The notes under the pieces: generated by a model
Told to the model about the DNA's origin: nothing
What the model saw: only the letters and a program-made list of their open reading frames with translations
Databases searched by the model: none
In this document: one piece after another, positions 15,544 to 25,380 of the stretch
Layout of the letters: each line of letters begins with the position of its first letter
How positions within the stretch are numbered: the stretch's first letter is position 1
Translations under genes and position numbers: made by a program
Assembly (NCBI GenBank): GCA_036501625.1
Contig: DASXZY010000046.1
Span: forward strand, 69,809-133,808
Origin: Palsa-1400 sp036501625
Lineage (GTDB): Bacteria > Verrucomicrobiota > Verrucomicrobiia > Limisphaerales > Palsa-1400
DNA: 64,000 nt
Direction of reading: 5' to 3'

Positions 15544-18500
15544 TTAGAACTTCACGCGGAAGAACGTTGAGGCTCCGGTTGGAGCGTTCGTGTAGGGCGA
15601 GGTCGCGCCCTGCACCGTCGTCCACGGGCCGGACAGGCTGGTCGCGGATTGGAGCGCGCCTTCGTTCCAGTTCAGCACCAGGTTCGAGCTGCTGATCTTT
15701 TGCGCCGTAAACGTGAGCGGCACGCCGGTGAAACTGACCTGATTGACGGAGCCTGCCATGTAGATGGAGGCGGCTTCCAGCGACGTCAGCGCGCGGCGCC
15801 AGACACCGAGGTCGTCAATGGCAAACGTGCCGGCAATCGAGCCGGGCGCGCCTGAATAGAGGCCCGTCGGGTCCTGGCCGATGGTGGCGTAATTGGTCAC
15901 GTCAATATTGCCCGCGGCTTGGATGCTCGTGCCGCCATCCACTTTGGAGCCGGCCAGCACGCCATCCAGATAGACCGTGCCGCCGCCCTTGCGGCTGATG
16001 ACAAAAACCAAGCTATGGAAGTTGCCATCGTTGATGGTGCTTTCGGGAACCCCGTAGATGCCCGCGCCGTTGCCGGCGTTGGCCTGGGGGTTGTCAAACA
16101 CCGAATAGGCCCAGGCTCCGAAATACCCCGCGGTGGTTCCCACCGTGGTGCCGTAAGATGGCGCGAATACGTAGCCCTTGCCGTAAGTCGAGCCGATGGC
16201 GTCGGTGAAGAAGGGCAAGTCGTTTCCGATGTACCCAAACGGTTCCTGCACCCACATGCTGACCGTGAAGTCCGTATTTGAACCGAACTGCAAATCAGGC
16301 CGGTAACCGACGCTGGCATAATTTGCATTGGTCGTCGAGCCGGTGACTGTCGTCTGGTAGGTGAAGGCGTCTCCGATGACTCCGCCCTCGTAATCGCTGG
16401 TGACGACTGGGATTCCGCCGCTGGCTTCGTTGGTGGCGTTGTTGCCGCGGCCCGAAGTGTCGTTCAAGTTGTCGTCAAAGGTCAGGTGCAAGACCAGCCC
16501 AGCGATGGGCGGCGCCACAGTCGGCGCGGGCAGAACGGTCACGATGACCGGCACGCTGGAAGTTCCGCCGACTGGGTTGGTAATGCCAACCGTGTAAGTG
16601 CCCGCATCAGAGAAGGCCAGGCTGGGGATCGTGAATGTCTTGGCGGTCGCGCCGGGATATGCGCCAACTCCTTTCTGGTTCCACTGATAAGTCAGCGGAT
16701 AGGAGCCGGCCGCCGTGACAGACAGCGTGACTGGCAGGGAAACGTAATTTGTGACCGACACAGGCTGGACGGTTATGTAAGGCGCGGTGTGCGGGCCGAA
16801 GGAAGCAGCGTAGTGGCTGAGCACCTGCGCCGCGCTCAAGGCGTGGCTGTAAATCGCCACTTCGTCGATCGTGCCCGCATAGGACCAGTCATAATCCGGC
16901 GTTGGGCCTGACCTTTCCGATCCGATGCTGACGGCGTTTTCGGCGGAGGCGGACGTAATGCCGCCATTGCCCGGAGGCGCGGTTTGGGCCGCCTGCAATC
17001 CGTCGATGTACAAGGTCAATTGCGAGTTCGCGTAATCGCAAACTCCAACCAAATGATGCCACTGGCCGTCAGGTCCGCTGGTTGCGATGACGGCAGTGAC
17101 GTTGCCCTTGGGGTCTGTCACGTAGAAGCGGTAAAGGCCTCCGGAAACGTCCATGGCGAATTGCTCGTTGTCCACGCCGCCGTTGTTGCCGGTTCCCTTG
17201 GCAATGACCGTCGCGTTGGCGACCTGCACGGCAGGCCCATTCGCCCAAGCCTCGACGGCGAACTCCGAATTGGCGCCGGCGAAGTTAATCGTTGACGTGC
17301 CAATGTCGCCCAAATAGCTGTTGGTCACGCCGAGGAATCCGACGGCAAGGTCCGAGTCCACCGGCGGATAGTAACCAGGCACCCCCAGTTGGACATCGTA
17401 ATAATTGCCGTTGTTGCCGCCCGCGTAATCGAAGGCGACGGTTCCGTTGGCTTCATCCATCCGATAGTAGGCCAGCGGCTGGTCCGCCAAGACGGTGGAG
17501 ACATACAGGTTCGGCGGTGTCAGGTAGGAGAGCGTGGCCACCGTGCTGGTTGCCATGCCGAAGTTGTTGCTCAATACCAGAGTGTAGGAGCCGGCGGAAG
17601 TGGTCAGCGTATTGTTGGTATAGCCTGACTGAGTAGCTCCGGCAATCGGGGCGCCGTTCTGGTACCATTGGAAGGCCAACTGCTGGTTGGGCAGGGATGC
17701 GGGAGCAAAGCTGAACGGGAAGTTCGTCCAGCGCGATTCCGTGACCGGAACCAGCGTGGCCGGCGGCAGCGTGGGAGTCACGACCAGCGCGACGGAGCTT
17801 GTGACCGAGCCATGGGAATTGGCCACGACGACCGAGTAAGTGGTATTGGCAGCCGCAGTCAGTCCGTTGATGGTGAAGTTCGTTCCAGTCTGCCCGGACA
17901 CGGCCACGTTGTTGGAATACCATTGATAAGACAGCGTGCCGGGGCCGTCAGCCCAGACCGAGAACGAGGCCGACGAGCCTAAATACGCCGGAGACGGGGC
18001 CACCGGAGCCTGCGTGATGACCGGCGGCAAGGCCACTGAATTGTAAAGATTGGAAATAGTCGTTGGATCGAGCGCCGTCGTGAGAATGGACGGCTCCTCT
18101 ATGTACCCGGTGAATGTGAGTCCCAAGTAGGCGTTCGGATTAGCAGCCGACCCGACGGACCACGGAGCCGCGACCGTTGCCGGCCCAATGCCGCCATCCG
18201 CGATCGAGTTCACCAAGGTTCCGTTGCGATACAAATTCCATGCGCTCCCGTCGTAAGTGCCGACCAGAAACACCCAATGGCCAATATCGCCAGGAGGAGC
18301 CGGGAAGGCCGCCGTCACGTAACCTATCAGATTGATTTCACCGCCGTTGAAGGCGCCGACCTCATAAAAAGGAACGTCGGGCACGACGTTCGTGTTGTAG
18401 TTGCCGTAAGAAAAGTCATCGCTCAAATACTCCCAGTCATAGGCATCGCCCACGCGCAGGAAGTTTTCAGCGTAGATGTTGTCAAAACCCTGGGCGATGA

Positions 18501-19701
18501 TGTTGCCCACGTAGTTGTAGGCGCCGGGCTTGACCCATGCCGCCAAGGTAATGGGCTGGCCGGAGAAATCGGGCTGAACCGCATTCGTATCGAGAACCAT
18601 TGAGCCGGCAACACCGTTGTAATAGACCGACCTGGCGTCGGCGGACAATCCGGGCACGCCCGGCTGGTCGGCCTGCGTTCCCAGTGTGTTGGTGGCATTG
18701 TCCACCAGGGAGCCGCTGTCAGCCGCGAACGTGTAAGTGTTCGGGGCGGGCGCGGTGTAGGCGGGCTGGTCAAAATTCCAATAACCGACTGGGCTGGAAG
18801 CCATGACCAAGCTGTCGTAACCAGCGGGATTGCCGGTGGCGGTCGTGTAGTGAGACATGACCGTGCTGGAACTCAACAGGGTATTATAGACGGCCACTTC
18901 GTCGATCCAGCCGTCCCAGCCGCGGTTGCCCGTGTAATAGGCGCCGCCGCCAAACCCATCCACAAACTCGCCGCCCAGCAGCGAAGTGCCGCCGATGCGC
19001 GTCGCCACCCAGCGATTCGGCAAAAACGGCGATGACACGCTGCCCGCGCCGGTGCCCGCCAGAGCGCCGTTGACGTATAAGGAAACTTTCGTTCCGTCAT
19101 ATTCAGCCACGACATGAGTGAACGCATTGGTGGGAACCGTGAAAGGCGCAACGGCTGTGGCAGTGTAACTCTGTTCGCCGCCGATGCGGAAGGTCACGCT
19201 GCCCGGCAGCACATAGAACAAATAGCCGGAGCGGCTGCCGTCGCCGGGGAAGGGGCTGTCGGAAGAGAGCGGGCAGGCGCCAGTGCTATCGCTGGGAGCA
19301 AAGGTGTTATTGGTGGCGGTGGTGGCCGGCTTAAACCAAAACTCAACGGAAAATGGCGGCTCGGGATTCAAAGCGGCGATATTCGGAATATCCACGTGCG
19401 AATAGCAAAAACCGATGTTCTGGCCCGTATTGGTCAAGTAGAGGCTGCTGCCAACGATGCCAGCCTGCCCGGTTTGCGCGTGAATGCCGTAGCCGTTGCC
19501 GGAGAATCCCGTGCTGCCCAAGTTGGTGAAGATTTGAACCGCTGGCGATGGGGCCGTCTCATTCAGCCGCCAATAATCCAGCGGCGATTGGGCCTCCAGG
19601 AGGGAGGAATACTGCGCATGCGCGGGCAGGGCGGCAAAAGCCCCGGCCAGAAACGCGCCCGTCAAGAAACGCCCCATTTTCCCATACGTGAGTTTGTTCA
19701 T
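15544..19701 (-). CDS. Giant exported LamG/Ig-like repeat protein
   Basis: A 1385-residue secreted protein starting at the ATG at 19701, which gives a signal peptide ending in PAHAQ; the in-frame start at 19770 only adds a polar tail. LamG/concanavalin-like segments recur: about 30-290 (LDYWRLNE...DEVAVYN), 300-560 (VGYWNFDQ), 780-1010 (LAYYRMDE...DEVAIYSHALS) and 1100-1350 (LVLHLTFDDN...IDDLGVWRRAL). Between them lie Ig-like domains with YQWYSNN, FQWYQNG and YQWNQKG. It ends with the shared C-terminal module (SGPWTTV...TFFRVKF). LamG domains bind carbohydrate or protein ligands, so an adhesive or polysaccharide-binding role is likely. A pseudopilin-like gene lies immediately upstream in the same direction, and a terminator follows. 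Confidence 0.88.
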   Translation of the reverse strand: MNKLTYGKMGRFLTGAFLAGAFAALPAHAQYSSLLEAQSPLDYWRLNETAPSPAVQIFTNLGSTGFSGNGYGIHAQTGQAGIVGSSLYLTNTGQNIGFCYSHVDIPNIAALNPEPPFSVEFWFKPATTATNNTFAPSDSTGACPLSSDSPFPGDGSRSGYLFYVLPGSVTFRIGGEQSYTATAVAPFTVPTNAFTHVVAEYDGTKVSLYVNGALAGTGAGSVSSPFLPNRWVATRIGGTSLLGGEFVDGFGGGAYYTGNRGWDGWIDEVAVYNTLLSSSTVMSHYTTATGNPAGYDSLVMASSPVGYWNFDQPAYTAPAPNTYTFAADSGSLVDNATNTLGTQADQPGVPGLSADARSVYYNGVAGSMVLDTNAVQPDFSGQPITLAAWVKPGAYNYVGNIIAQGFDNIYAENFLRVGDAYDWEYLSDDFSYGNYNTNVVPDVPFYEVGAFNGGEINLIGYVTAAFPAPPGDIGHWVFLVGTYDGSAWNLYRNGTLVNSIADGGIGPATVAAPWSVGSAANPNAYLGLTFTGYIEEPSILTTALDPTTISNLYNSVALPPVITQAPVAPSPAYLGSSASFSVWADGPGTLSYQWYSNNVAVSGQTGTNFTINGLTAAANTTYSVVVANSHGSVTSSVALVVTPTLPPATLVPVTESRWTNFPFSFAPASLPNQQLAFQWYQNGAPIAGATQSGYTNNTLTTSAGSYTLVLSNNFGMATSTVATLSYLTPPNLYVSTVLADQPLAYYRMDEANGTVAFDYAGGNNGNYYDVQLGVPGYYPPVDSDLAVGFLGVTNSYLGDIGTSTINFAGANSEFAVEAWANGPAVQVANATVIAKGTGNNGGVDNEQFAMDVSGGLYRFYVTDPKGNVTAVIATSGPDGQWHHLVGVCDYANSQLTLYIDGLQAAQTAPPGNGGITSASAENAVSIGSERSGPTPDYDWSYAGTIDEVAIYSHALSAAQVLSHYAASFGPHTAPYITVQPVSVTNYVSLPVTLSVTAAGSYPLTYQWNQKGVGAYPGATAKTFTIPSLAFSDAGTYTVGITNPVGGTSSVPVIVTVLPAPTVAPPIAGLVLHLTFDDNLNDTSGRGNNATNEASGGIPVVTSDYEGGVIGDAFTYQTTVTGSTTNANYASVGYRPDLQFGSNTDFTVSMWVQEPFGYIGNDLPFFTDAIGSTYGKGYVFAPSYGTTVGTTAGYFGAWAYSVFDNPQANAGNGAGIYGVPESTINDGNFHSLVFVISRKGGGTVYLDGVLAGSKVDGGTSIQAAGNIDVTNYATIGQDPTGLYSGAPGSIAGTFAIDDLGVWRRALTSLEAASIYMAGSVNQVSFTGVPLTFTAQKISSSNLVLNWNEGALQSATSLSGPWTTVQGATSPYTNAPTGASTFFRVKF

Positions 19702-19785
19702 AGTGTTATTTTTGCTGTTTGTGTTTTGCCACGGATTCCTGTTCGGGTTGAGTTGGCTAATCCGTTTCAAATTCTAAGTCTTGCG

Positions 19786-19813
19786 CGCGCCGCTCCCGTG
19801 TGTGGGAGGCGCG
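19786..19813 (-). terminator. Possible hairpin between pseudopilin and LamG genes
   Basis: CGCGC (19786-19790) and CTCCC (19793-19797) pair with GGGAG (19804-19808) and GCGCG (19809-19813) around a GTGTGT loop, with a 2-base bulge. It lies just after the pseudopilin stop. There is no clear T run, so it may attenuate rather than terminate. Confidence 0.35.
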
Positions 19814-19817
19814 ATGA

Positions 19818-20771
19818 CTATTCCGCTCCTTTGTAGGCGGAGACAGTGTGCTGTTGAAGCCAGGTGACGTCTTTGTCGTACGGGACAGGCAGCGGGTTGG
19901 CGGCCGGGCCGTTTATGGTGTCGACACCTGTGCCCATCGCGCTTTGCGACTCGAGCGGCGGAGTCGTTCTGATGTCCAGCCAGCGGTGAATTTCCGCGTG
20001 CCCATCGGCAAACGCGTATCCGGCGGCTTTATTGTGATACATGCCCGGCATGTCCTCGCTAAACTCGTAGAGTCCCGGCGAAGGCGGTGAATCGCCTGTC
20101 ATGTCGGTCAAATAATTCCCCCAATTGATGCAGTCCTGCCGCTCATCCACAAACACCCACGTATTGGCCGGACCTGGAGATTCCCCAGGAATCAGATCTG
20201 ATGTTTTCAAGTAAATAGGGTAATTATTGCCCCACGCGCCGACGCCCTGGCCTGACGACGCGTTATATCCCGCGAATCCTCCAAAGAAAAAGTTCATGGA
20301 AACCGTGCGAACCCGCGGATGCATGACGCCATTGGCCAGCACAAAGGATGTGTCCGAAGGACATTTATAAACCATGTAATTATGGATGTAGGGAAAAAGC
20401 GGTCCCGTTGTGATGCCAGCGGCCACCGGGTCCCAATTGTAGGAATTGGCAGAATAATTCAATATGTTAGTACACCAGACGAAGGCGTTATTTGGGTCCG
20501 GAGGGCCGGCCCTGGTGCCAGAAAGGCTGGAAAAAGGCACACGGTCCTTGGCGTCGTGCGCGTAACTGACCCAGCCCAGGACCATCTGGCGCATGTTGCT
20601 CATGCATTGAGTCCCCTTGGCTTGCTGCTCGGCGTGCAGCAAGGCTGGCAGCAGCATGGCCGCCAATATGGCGATAATCGCGATGACCACCAACAACTCG
20701 ATGAGGGTAAACGCCAGGGTTCGGCGCGGCAGGGCCGCATTATGTTCTCTTTGGTTTTTCATGGTTTTCAT
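19818..20771 (-). CDS. Prepilin-like protein with H-X9-DG domain
   Basis: A 317-residue protein starting at the ATG at 20771 (a second ATG at 20762 is also possible). The N-terminus has the type IV prepilin leader: a basic stretch, then FTLIELLVVIAIIAILAAMLLPAL, the site for prepilin peptidase and the membrane helix. The body has conserved cysteines (TQCMSNM, YKCPSD). Near the C-terminus lies MYHNKAAGYAFADGHAE, which fits the H-X9-DG motif of the prepilin-processing-associated proteins expanded in Planctomycetes and Verrucomicrobia. Their function is largely unknown; they may form short pseudopili or be exported by a type II-like system. It lies 116 bases upstream of the giant LamG gene, and a second pair of this kind is found at 46-51 kb. 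Confidence 0.88.
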   Translation of the reverse strand: MKTMKNQREHNAALPRRTLAFTLIELLVVIAIIAILAAMLLPALLHAEQQAKGTQCMSNMRQMVLGWVSYAHDAKDRVPFSSLSGTRAGPPDPNNAFVWCTNILNYSANSYNWDPVAAGITTGPLFPYIHNYMVYKCPSDTSFVLANGVMHPRVRTVSMNFFFGGFAGYNASSGQGVGAWGNNYPIYLKTSDLIPGESPGPANTWVFVDERQDCINWGNYLTDMTGDSPPSPGLYEFSEDMPGMYHNKAAGYAFADGHAEIHRWLDIRTTPPLESQSAMGTGVDTINGPAANPLPVPYDKDVTWLQQHTVSAYKGAE

Positions 20772-21248
20772 GCGAGGTGAAAAAGCTTGGGGACTGTGTC
20801 CAGCTCGAAGCGGAAAGGAAGACGGCCGAACCATCGCAGATCCCCGCAACTGGAAATGAAATTATTATTGTCGGGCATTGGTTGCTGGAGCGGAAGCGCG
20901 AGGTGAGGATGGCACTTTGGGCGGCGGCATTGCTTGTCGAGCAAAATCGGCTGAGAATCTGTCGGCTCCAGCCAGGCTCGCCATCGCACATTCCGAACGT
21001 CCATGTTTGCATCGTTCCACACGGCTCGTCCCACTTTCGTTCACGAAGCTTGCCGCGCGGTTGTTGGCTTTTCCCATAATTCCAGCCCCAATAAACCTCC
21101 GGCACAAGCTACATAGTCGTAACAATTACACTAATTACAGATTGCAACGCTATCCCCCAAAAACGAATCGGTCAATAGAAAAATACATTAAAATTGCGTT
21201 TAATATTCCGCTTATAAATTAGAAATGCTAATAATAGCCATTCCCATT
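20772..21248. other. Intergenic region with AT-rich segment
   Basis: These 477 bases lie between the Ig-like exoprotein stop and the pseudopilin start, both on the minus strand, and must contain the pseudopilin promoter. Positions about 21110-21245 are clearly AT-rich compared with the rest of the window. I see no homology-bearing frame, no RNA gene and no strong hairpin. Confidence 0.4.
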
Positions 21249-22994
21249 TTAACGCAGTGTAAAGAATAAATTTCCGGGCGCCACCGGCATCCCGCATGAA
21301 TACCCTGTTGCCCCTTTTACAATCGCAGCCGTCACGGGCGTCCATGGGCCGCTTGGGCGCGCCGATGATTGCAGATTGGTCCCGCAGGCCAGGGGCCAGG
21401 TGACGCTGACCATGCTGGCCGCCCGGGTGATGTTCAGATCACAACTCGCGAGATAGAGGTTCAAATTGTAGCTTCCAGATGCGCAGCCATTTGCGACGGT
21501 CGATTCAGGCTGCACCATGATGCAAAAGTTCTGTCCGGCCGCAACGGGAGTGACGTAAACGCTCGGCTGGATATTGTTCTGGCAGGCGCCGCAACCCACC
21601 ATCGTGGAGGGGAACCCAAAGCCGTTCAGCGGCGCATCCAGAAACACGCCCAGGATCGTGGAAAACTGGGTCGTGGGGCTGACGGTGCTGATCTCCAAGG
21701 TGCCGGCGCTGGGCGCGGTGTAGGAATACCAGTTCGCGCAGCAGGAATCCGCCGTGCATAACAACGGCTGGTGCGGCTGGCTCACGCACCCGTGGGAGAT
21801 GCTGGAGCTCTGGGAAACGCTGTAACCGCCAGTGTCGCCCAGCTTGACCACGTGGCCCATGCCGCCGGGCTGCGAAAAGGTATCGTTGACCGCGTTGAGA
21901 AATTTGTTCCAAATGACGGAATTCGTATCCGTGCTCCCATCCTGGAGCAGGTTAATCTGCACCAGAATCGGCTCCGAGTGGATCGTAAAATTGCCCGAAG
22001 TCGTCAAACTCGCCACATAGGCGCCGGTTTGGGCGGAGGTCATTTTGGGAATGATCAAAGTGGACTGATCGTTGGTGAGAATTTGCTGGTTGAAAAGCCA
22101 ATCGCATTTGTTGCCCGGCCAGGGGCTCTGCAAGACAAGCGTGGCGCCATTGGATAAGACGAGGTCCAGGGGCGTGCCGGCATTGGCTGGAAGCGGTCCC
22201 GCGCCGGCTGTGAACGTCCCGCTCAAAACCACGTCGCCCTGCGCGCCATAGAACCCATCCACGGCAATCAGGCAGGTCGTGCCCGGCGCCGCGTTCAGGC
22301 TCAAGACGCTGTTTAAAAAGCCCGCGCCGTCGTCATCATTGATGGCGTTGGGCACGGGAATGAGCTTGTTGGACGGGGCGCTGAGCGTGTAGGCGCCGAT
22401 GGTGGTGTCGAAATCGCTGCCCAGTGTGCTGAAGGTCATGATTCCGGCCGCTGGCGTTGAAGGCACGGTCCATCGGAACCACATTTCGCTGCCGCCCGGG
22501 TCGTTTGGAATAATATTCGGCGTACCGGATTGTTTGACCAGCCCGGCATTGGAACTGCGAACGATAAATTGAGTTAGCGACGGCAGCGGCGTGGCGTTGG
22601 CGGCCGAATTCGTGCCGTTGACGATAAAAATTCCGTTCCCCACCACCGTCACTTCCGCCGATTGGCTGATGGTGGCGCTGTTGGTATCCCCAACCAGGAC
22701 GCTGAATAGACCGCCATCAACTGCTTGAATATCAAGAATGGTCAGGCAGGAATTGTTGACGCCCAGAAAGGTATTGCCGTCCGAGGGGATGTTCACGCCA
22801 TTTTTGAGCCATTGGTAGGTGAGCGTGTTGCCCGGCGCGCCCTCCGCGATCACGCATAATTCGACATTGCTGCCAAGCGGTTGATTCAACGCGTTGGTCG
22901 GCTGTTGTAGGATGATGGGCTGACCGCGAAGGCCGCCGCACCAAGCCAAAAGAACCACGAAAATCGCGGCCCATTGAAAACGTCCATTTTTCAC
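21249..22994 (-). CDS. Exported Ig-like protein with the shared C-terminal module
   Basis: A 581-residue secreted protein. I use the GTG at 22994, which gives a compact signal peptide (FVVLLAWCGGLRGQ); a TTG at 23021 is the alternative. An Ig-like domain (about 35-120) shows VELCVIAEGAPGNTLTYQWLKNG. A middle domain (about 165-265, MWFRWTVPSTPAAGIMTFST) and a related one near 435-520 (WYSYTAPSAGTLEISTV) look like pre-peptidase C-terminal-type beta domains. It has many cysteines in the latter part, unusual for the exoproteins here. The end (SGPWTPV...NLFFTLR) is the shared C-terminal module. No catalytic motif is seen; an adhesion or substrate-binding role is possible. Confidence 0.75.
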   Translation of the reverse strand: MKNGRFQWAAIFVVLLAWCGGLRGQPIILQQPTNALNQPLGSNVELCVIAEGAPGNTLTYQWLKNGVNIPSDGNTFLGVNNSCLTILDIQAVDGGLFSVLVGDTNSATISQSAEVTVVGNGIFIVNGTNSAANATPLPSLTQFIVRSSNAGLVKQSGTPNIIPNDPGGSEMWFRWTVPSTPAAGIMTFSTLGSDFDTTIGAYTLSAPSNKLIPVPNAINDDDGAGFLNSVLSLNAAPGTTCLIAVDGFYGAQGDVVLSGTFTAGAGPLPANAGTPLDLVLSNGATLVLQSPWPGNKCDWLFNQQILTNDQSTLIIPKMTSAQTGAYVASLTTSGNFTIHSEPILVQINLLQDGSTDTNSVIWNKFLNAVNDTFSQPGGMGHVVKLGDTGGYSVSQSSSISHGCVSQPHQPLLCTADSCCANWYSYTAPSAGTLEISTVSPTTQFSTILGVFLDAPLNGFGFPSTMVGCGACQNNIQPSVYVTPVAAGQNFCIMVQPESTVANGCASGSYNLNLYLASCDLNITRAASMVSVTWPLACGTNLQSSARPSGPWTPVTAAIVKGATGYSCGMPVAPGNLFFTLR

Positions 22995-23143
22995 GACAAC
23001 ACCCCGCCCTTGCCTTGCCAAAACGAATGGGGGCGAAGGTGCGGGACGCCCAAACCGTGGCGCCCGCGGGAGCGAATGTCAATCGAAATGGGCGCGAAAT
23101 GGGGCGCGCGGCGGAAGGGCTGTTTTCCCTTAATCTGTAATGG

Positions 23144-23190
23144 CAATCTTAATCCTCCTCCAAAAGAGATTGCGATTATGATTAAGATTG
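23144..23190. repeat. TTAATC-type inverted repeat upstream of typA
   Basis: CAATCTTAATC at 23144-23154 and GATTAAGATTG at 23180-23190 are perfect reverse complements of 11 bases with a 25-base spacer. The same TCTTAATC core recurs just after typA (25161-25192). Confidence 0.55.
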
Positions 23191-23217
23191 GGAAAGAACC
23201 CCGAGACTGGCTATAAT
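23188..23217 (+). promoter_or_regulatory. Candidate typA promoter
   Basis: TTGGGA (23188-23193) and a perfect TATAAT (23212-23217) are 18 bases apart. The predicted start near 23224 would leave an 85-base leader. A second, weaker -10 (TAGAAT, 23294-23299) lies closer to the start codon. Confidence 0.4.
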
Positions 23218-23308
23218 CCCCTTCTGGATATATATTCTTTTCCGGCGCTTGACGTTTGGCCGATTCAAGGCACATTACGCGGCTCGTTCAGTTTAGAATG
23301 GATACTTA

Positions 23309-25144
23309 ATGGATCATATACGCAACATCGCTATTATCGCCCATGTTGACCACGGCAAAACCACCTTGGTGGATTGCCTGCTCAAACAATCGGGCACCTT
23401 TCGCGCGAACCAAGCCATCTCCTCCGAGGAACGCATCATGGACTCCATGGACCTCGAACGGGAGAAAGGCATCACCATCCGCGCCAAAAACGCCGCCTTT
23501 AAATACAAGGATTACCACATCAACATCGTCGATACCCCCGGCCATGCCGATTTCGGCGGAGAGGTCGAGCGCATCATGAACATGATCGACGGCGTGCTGC
23601 TGGTGGTCGATGCCGCCGACGGCCCGCAGGCCCAAACCCGGTTCGTCCTGCGCAAGGCCCTGGAGGCGGGCGCCAAGCCGATCGTCGTCATCAATAAAAT
23701 CGACCGCGAAAACGTCGATCCTCACAAGGTGTTGGACAAGGTGTTTGATCTGTTCGTGTCGCTCCACGCGACCGACGAACAATTGGATTTCCCGACCGTC
23801 TATACCAGCGCCAAGGACGGCTATGCCAAGATCGATCTCAAGCAGGAGAGCACGAACATGGAGCCGCTCTTCGATGCGATCATCCGCCACATTCCCGCCC
23901 CGCGCGCCCATGCCGGCTCCGAGTTCAAGATGCTGGTGGCCAATCTGGATTATTCCGATTACCTGGGGCGAATCGCCTTTGGCAAAATTTACAGCGGCAA
24001 AGTCAAGCTGGGCGACCCTGCCGCCTGCCTGCACGGCGACGGCCGGAAAACCGAAGGCAAAATCACGGCTATTTTCCATTTTGAAGGGCTGAAACGAATC
24101 GAAATTCCCGAAGCGCACGCCGGCGACGTGGTGGGTGTGGCCGGGTTTGAGGATGTTTTTATTGGCGAAACCATCACGGACAATGTCACCCGGCCGCCGT
24201 TGCCGTTCGTGCCCATCGATCCGCCGACCATTCAAATGCAATTCGCGGTCAACGACGGCCCGCTGGCGGGGATGGACGGGAAATTGGTCACCGCGCGCCA
24301 TATTTGGGAGCGCCTGACCAAGGAAATCCGCACCAATGTGGCCTTGCGCATCGCACCGACCGACGCGCCGAATATTTTCAACGTGGCCGGCCGCGGCGAG
24401 ATGCAAATCGCCATCCTGGTCGAACAAATGCGGCGCGAGGGTTACGAAGTGCTGGTGTCGCGTCCCGAAGTGATCTACCAGAAAGACCCGGAGGGCCGTT
24501 TGCTGGAGCCAATCGAGAAGCTGTTCTTGGAAATTCCCAAAGAATCGATGGGGGCGACCATGGAAAACCTTTCCGGGCGCAAGGCGGACATCACGCAAAT
24601 GGATCATCACGGCAACGAAATCACCATTGAGGCCCTTATTCCCATGCGCGGCCTGATCGGCTTTGAAACGGACTTGGTCAACATGACCCGCGGCCTGGGC
24701 GTGATGAGCCATTTGTTCCACGAATACGGCCCGGACCGCGGCGACATCGTCGCGCGCAAGAACGGTTCGCTTGTCAGCATGGAGGACGGCGAAGCCATGG
24801 CCTACGCGCTGAACATGGTGCAGGAACGCGGCCGCCTGATGGTCGAGCCGGGCGAGAAAATTTACAAAGGCATGATCGTCGGCGAAAACGCGCGCGAGAA
24901 CGACATCCCGGTCAACCCGTGCAAAGCCAAGCGCCTGACCAACATGCGTTCCCAGGGCGACGGCAAAGGCATCCAACTCGATCCGCCGCTAAAAATGTCG
25001 CTTGAGCGCGCGCTGGAGTACATCGGCCCCGACGAATACGTCGAAGCCACGCCCAAGAATTTGCGTTTGCGCAAAAAGATTCTGGACGAAAACCAGCGCA
25101 AACGCGCCGCCCAATCCCGCTCGTCGAAGACAGTCGCGGAGTGA
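23309..25144 (+). CDS. typA: TypA/BipA ribosome-associated GTPase
   Basis: A 611-residue translational GTPase. The G domain has AHVDHGKTT (about residues 11-19), DTPGHADFGGEVER and NKIDR. It is followed by domain 2, the elongation factor G-like domains (FNVAGRGEMQIAILVEQMRREG) and the BipA-specific C-terminus (SQGDGKGIQLDPPLKMSLERALEYIGPDEYVEVTP-like). BipA binds the 70S ribosome and supports growth under stress and ribosome assembly. The length matches the family. It stands alone between intergenic regions that each contain TTAATC-type repeats, with no visible Shine-Dalgarno sequence before the ATG. Confidence 0.97.
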   Translation: MDHIRNIAIIAHVDHGKTTLVDCLLKQSGTFRANQAISSEERIMDSMDLEREKGITIRAKNAAFKYKDYHINIVDTPGHADFGGEVERIMNMIDGVLLVVDAADGPQAQTRFVLRKALEAGAKPIVVINKIDRENVDPHKVLDKVFDLFVSLHATDEQLDFPTVYTSAKDGYAKIDLKQESTNMEPLFDAIIRHIPAPRAHAGSEFKMLVANLDYSDYLGRIAFGKIYSGKVKLGDPAACLHGDGRKTEGKITAIFHFEGLKRIEIPEAHAGDVVGVAGFEDVFIGETITDNVTRPPLPFVPIDPPTIQMQFAVNDGPLAGMDGKLVTARHIWERLTKEIRTNVALRIAPTDAPNIFNVAGRGEMQIAILVEQMRREGYEVLVSRPEVIYQKDPEGRLLEPIEKLFLEIPKESMGATMENLSGRKADITQMDHHGNEITIEALIPMRGLIGFETDLVNMTRGLGVMSHLFHEYGPDRGDIVARKNGSLVSMEDGEAMAYALNMVQERGRLMVEPGEKIYKGMIVGENARENDIPVNPCKAKRLTNMRSQGDGKGIQLDPPLKMSLERALEYIGPDEYVEATPKNLRLRKKILDENQRKRAAQSRSSKTVAE

Positions 25145-25160
25145 TTGGGGGCGCAGGGAT

Positions 25161-25213
25161 TCTTACTCTTAATCCTAATCTTACTCTTAATCTCCTTCGG
25201 GAAGAGGAGTAAG
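25161..25213. repeat. Direct TCTTACTCTTAATC repeats with inverted tail
   Basis: The 14-mer TCTTACTCTTAATC occurs at 25161-25174 and again, identically, at 25179-25192. It is followed by GAAGAGGAGTAAG (25201-25213), an imperfect reverse complement. The core is shared with the inverted repeat upstream of typA. Confidence 0.65.
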
Positions 25214-25380
25214 AGCAGGGCGGCATTGGCGCGGCGCAAGATCATCGCTGCTATTCCATCGTGGAAAGCAACGCAGATGAAGTATCGAGGTTCGCTCCTT
25301 GGGGACTCATCAAGCAGTGTCACTACCCAGGAAGGCTCTCCGTTCCATCAATGCCCCGATAACACCGTTGCAACGCGAGC

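Noticed and set aside
20960..20995. Third copy of the REP-like arm (GGCTCCAGCCAGGCTCGCC)
   Set aside because: Only partly similar to the tolB arm and without an inverted partner.
23306..24976. 556-codon open frame on the minus strand opposite typA
   Set aside because: It is a shadow of the strongly conserved typA gene; its product shows no motif and is rich in His/Asp/Ala as expected of an antisense GC-rich frame.
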